Positions 62,263 to 64,000 of a DNA stretch of 64,000 nucleotides are shown here, piece after piece. Both the position numbers and the translations under genes were made by a program. Source of the stretch: Sphingopyxis sp. H073 (lineage in GTDB: Bacteria > Pseudomonadota > Alphaproteobacteria > Sphingomonadales > Sphingomonadaceae). A model generated the notes under the pieces. The model was not told where the DNA came from and did no database searches. It saw only the letters and a program-made list of their open reading frames with translations. The stretch is taken from contig NZ_LNSG01000004.1 in NCBI RefSeq assembly GCF_001468395.1, forward strand, positions 62,001-126,000, read 5' to 3'. Position 1 is the stretch's first letter; each line of letters begins with the position of its first letter.

Positions 62263-63180
62263 TCAGGCAGGCGGATAGAGCGCCGCGCGACACTGGCCGG
62301 AATCGGCGCCTTCTAGGCCGCCTTCCCGCACCGCGTTCCACGGGCTCCCCATCTTGTCTTCGGGGCGATACCAGAAGCCATAGAGCTTGCCGTTCGCCGC
62401 GACCAGCGTCGCCGAACCGATGCTGCCCTCTTCCCTCGAAAACCAGGCGAGCCGCATGATCCGGCCGAAGATCGTGCCGCGCAGCGTACCCAGCCCGTCA
62501 TTGTAGCAGCCGAAAATCTCGTTGCCCTTTTGCCGCAGCGCGATCGGGCCATATTCATGGCCATAAACGCCGCTGACGTCGGCGACGGCGGCGGCGCCGC
62601 GCTGGTCGAGCGTGCCGATGACGGCAAGGTCTGAGAGCCGCGTCGGTCCCTTGCCCGACCAGTTGCTGTCGATCCTCAGGCGGAGCCAGCGCGCCGAGCT
62701 TTCCTTCGGAAGTTTCACGACCGTCTGAGCGTCGGCCTTGGCCTCCCCTTCGACGAGCGTCTCGAACGGCCCCTCCGGCCCCTCGGTCGAGCCCAAGAGC
62801 GCGAAGCGACGAACCGGCGAGCCTTCGGCGGTTTGCGACATCGATCCGTCCTCGCGCACCACGGGCTCAAACCGGTTGTCGAGCGCGACGGCAGCGATCT
62901 TGCCGTTACCCGCGAGTTCGAAATTGAGCGCGTGCGGCAGCGTCGTGCCCTTGTCGGACAGCCAGCCATAAGCCGTGCCGCCATCGACGAGGTTGATCGT
63001 CCAGGTCGACCAGTGCCGCTTCGCCTCGCCGGGATCGGCCTCCGCGATCCCGCCCCAACTGATGTGGAGGATATTGTCGCCCGCAGGTTCCGCAGGCTTA
63101 TCCGCCGCCTTTTTGGCGGGTGCGTTCGAGCATCCGGCAAGGAGCAATGCTCCCGCCAGCGCGATAGTCCATGCGCGCAT
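62263..63180 (-). CDS. lipoprotein with a discoidin-like segment, function unknown
   Basis: A 305-residue lipoprotein: lipobox LAGC at about 14-17, Lys/Ala/Pro linker to about 35, then a beta-rich region around 45-190 with W-x-L-R-L-R-I-type strands ([14 protein letters not shown]) reminiscent of galactose-binding/discoidin folds. A C-terminal part (about 195-300) contains [23 protein letters not shown] and [13 protein letters not shown]. It lies 22 bases after the LVIVD-like gene. No family name is certain. Confidence 0.7.
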   Translation of the reverse strand: MRAWTIALAGALLLAGCSNAPAKKAADKPAEPAGDNILHISWGGIAEADPGEAKRHWSTWTINLVDGGTAYGWLSDKGTTLPHALNFELAGNGKIAAVALDNRFEPVVREDGSMSQTAEGSPVRRFALLGSTEGPEGPFETLVEGEAKADAQTVVKLPKESSARWLRLRIDSNWSGKGPTRLSDLAVIGTLDQRGAAAVADVSGVYGHEYGPIALRQKGNEIFGCYNDGLGTLRGTIFGRIMRLAWFSREEGSIGSATLVAANGKLYGFWYRPEDKMGSPWNAVREGGLEGADSGQCRAALYPPA

Positions 63181-63202
63181 AATCTATTCTCCGGTCAGCG
63201 GG

Positions 63203-64000
63203 TCAGCGGCGTTCGGGCCAGATCTTTTTCGGGGCACCAAGGTTCGGCTTGCCAAGCAGCGGGCTCGACAGCGCGTAAACCCCGTTCACCGAAAAGGCCC
63301 AGATGATGTTACGGTCATATTCGGTGTACACGGCAAAGGTCGAATTGCCGAACGTATAGCTCGGCAACTCCTTCTCGGTCGGGAAGCGCGGGACGAAATA
63401 GCCCGCGATCGCCGGCTTCGCCGGGTCCTTGACGTCGAAGATCTGGATGCCCGCGTTGTAAAACGCGTAGATGGCAATTCCCTGATGCCCGCGCTCGGGC
63501 TGGCCGAGCCCGCCCGACCGCTTCGGCCCGAAGCTGCCGCGGCGTTGGCAATAGTCGGTAAAACCCGCCCCTGGCGGCGGCACCGGCCGCGGGAATTTCG
63601 CCGCGACCTTCGGATGCGCGGGATCGCGCACGTCGATCGAGAAAATATCCTTGTACGGCTCGAAGCAGCTCTCGTTCATCGGGTAGCCGTTCGAGAAGAC
63701 GAAGCCGGTGCGGTCGTACTGGCTGACATCGACATTATCGAACTCGGTCCCGGCGTAGCTCGGCGGGACGGTCAAATGGCCGAGCGCTTTCGGCTGCGCC
63801 GGATCGCTGAGGTCGAAGGTGTAGAAGCCGAGCCCGCCCATCCCGCCGAAGCCGATCTTGCCGCCCTGCTCGACCGGCTTAGTAAGCACGATCGGGTTGC
63901 GCGACCCCATCCAGCTCGTCCGGTTGCCCGCGCGCGGATTGGCGCGGTACGCCGCCTCGCTCGCCTTGTCGCCGATCACCTGGCCCGGCACGGTGATCTG
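63203..64000 (-). CDS. LVIVD-repeat-like beta-propeller protein (5' end outside window)
   Basis: About 265 residues of the C-terminal part are visible and the frame is open to the window edge. Repeats of the form D-x-x-DPAxPK (YTFDLSDPAQPKALGHL, FSIDVRDPAHPKVAAKF, QIFDVKDPAKPAIAGYF) recur every 70-80 residues, as in LVIVD/choice-of-anchor propellers that are normally secreted. The N-terminus and any signal peptide cannot be seen. Same strand as the lipoprotein, 22 bases apart, so probably cotranscribed. Confidence 0.75.
   Translation of the reverse strand, partial: QITVPGQVIGDKASEAAYRANPRAGNRTSWMGSRNPIVLTKPVEQGGKIGFGGMGGLGFYTFDLSDPAQPKALGHLTVPPSYAGTEFDNVDVSQYDRTGFVFSNGYPMNESCFEPYKDIFSIDVRDPAHPKVAAKFPRPVPPPGAGFTDYCQRRGSFGPKRSGGLGQPERGHQGIAIYAFYNAGIQIFDVKDPAKPAIAGYFVPRFPTEKELPSYTFGNSTFAVYTEYDRNIIWAFSVNGVYALSSPLLGKPNLGAPKKIWPERR

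Overview
The window is high-GC, densely coded, single-chromosome-style DNA from an alphaproteobacterium. It most resembles the Sphingomonadales (Sphingopyxis/Sphingomonas type). The reasons are the hslV-hslU order, the cobA-DUF2849-cysI-DUF934-cysH operon, UPF0262, an RcnB-like exported protein, GAACN7GAAC-type SOS logic, and the abundant short intergenic palindromes typical of that order. The assignment is an inference from gene content. No rRNA, CRISPR array, insertion sequence, integrase or phage gene was seen. There is one tRNA (Gly, anticodon TCC).

Layout. 1-4851: the edge of a surface-polysaccharide locus (PglF/WbpM-type nucleotide-sugar dehydratase, a metallophosphatase, mannose-6-phosphate isomerase and mannose-1-phosphate guanylyltransferase). 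4887-6793: the heat-shock protease hslVU behind a good RpoH-type promoter. 6794-7600: a gene-free stretch full of nested palindromic repeats. 7601-16766: metabolic and envelope genes (thiolase, RcnB-like protein, lipoprotein, SH3 protein, 2-hydroxyacid dehydrogenase, flavin oxidoreductase, glycosyltransferase, hydrolase, astD-like dehydrogenase). 16900-20813: assimilatory sulfate/sulfite reduction and siroheme synthesis in one overlapping operon. 20864-24799: dnaB, UPF0262, a degenerate GH25 lysozyme-like protein, cdd and dcd. 24956-29299: GH5 glycosidase, DoxX, and an enoyl-reductase/thioesterase pair. 29290-32100: an OmpR-type two-component system with an EF-hand protein. 32260-37806: a redoxin-dioxygenase fusion, DUF1328, a hydrolase-OsmC fusion, TetR-VOC, tRNA-Gly and dinB.

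38040-40219 holds the most unusual cassette. It encodes a 138-residue Lys/Glu-rich protein with almost no Ser or Thr, then a shortened and apparently catalytically dead ATP-grasp relative, then an intact MvdD-like ATP-grasp ligase joined to it by a 4-base overlap. This looks like a peptide/protein side-chain crosslinking (graspetide-like) system whose substrate would be the Lys/Glu protein. That is a hypothesis.

43007-62246 is a large aromatic-amine catabolic island for the 3-hydroxyanthranilate/2-aminomuconate branch of kynurenine breakdown. It contains kynureninase, 3-hydroxyanthranilate dioxygenase, ACMS decarboxylase, 2-aminomuconate-semialdehyde dehydrogenase, 2-aminomuconate deaminase and an oxalocrotonate decarboxylase/hydratase-family enzyme. 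An ABC importer, an amino-acid permease and a LysR regulator accompany them. The classical lower-pathway aldolase is absent; two fumarylacetoacetate-hydrolase-family enzymes and a ThDP enzyme/aldehyde dehydrogenase pair are present instead. The window ends in a lipoprotein and a partial LVIVD-like beta-propeller gene. Two regulatory observations stand out. One is a shared tandem GCGACA repeat about 100 bases upstream of both the RcnB-like and the EF-hand genes. The other is a TetR operator placed over its own promoter.
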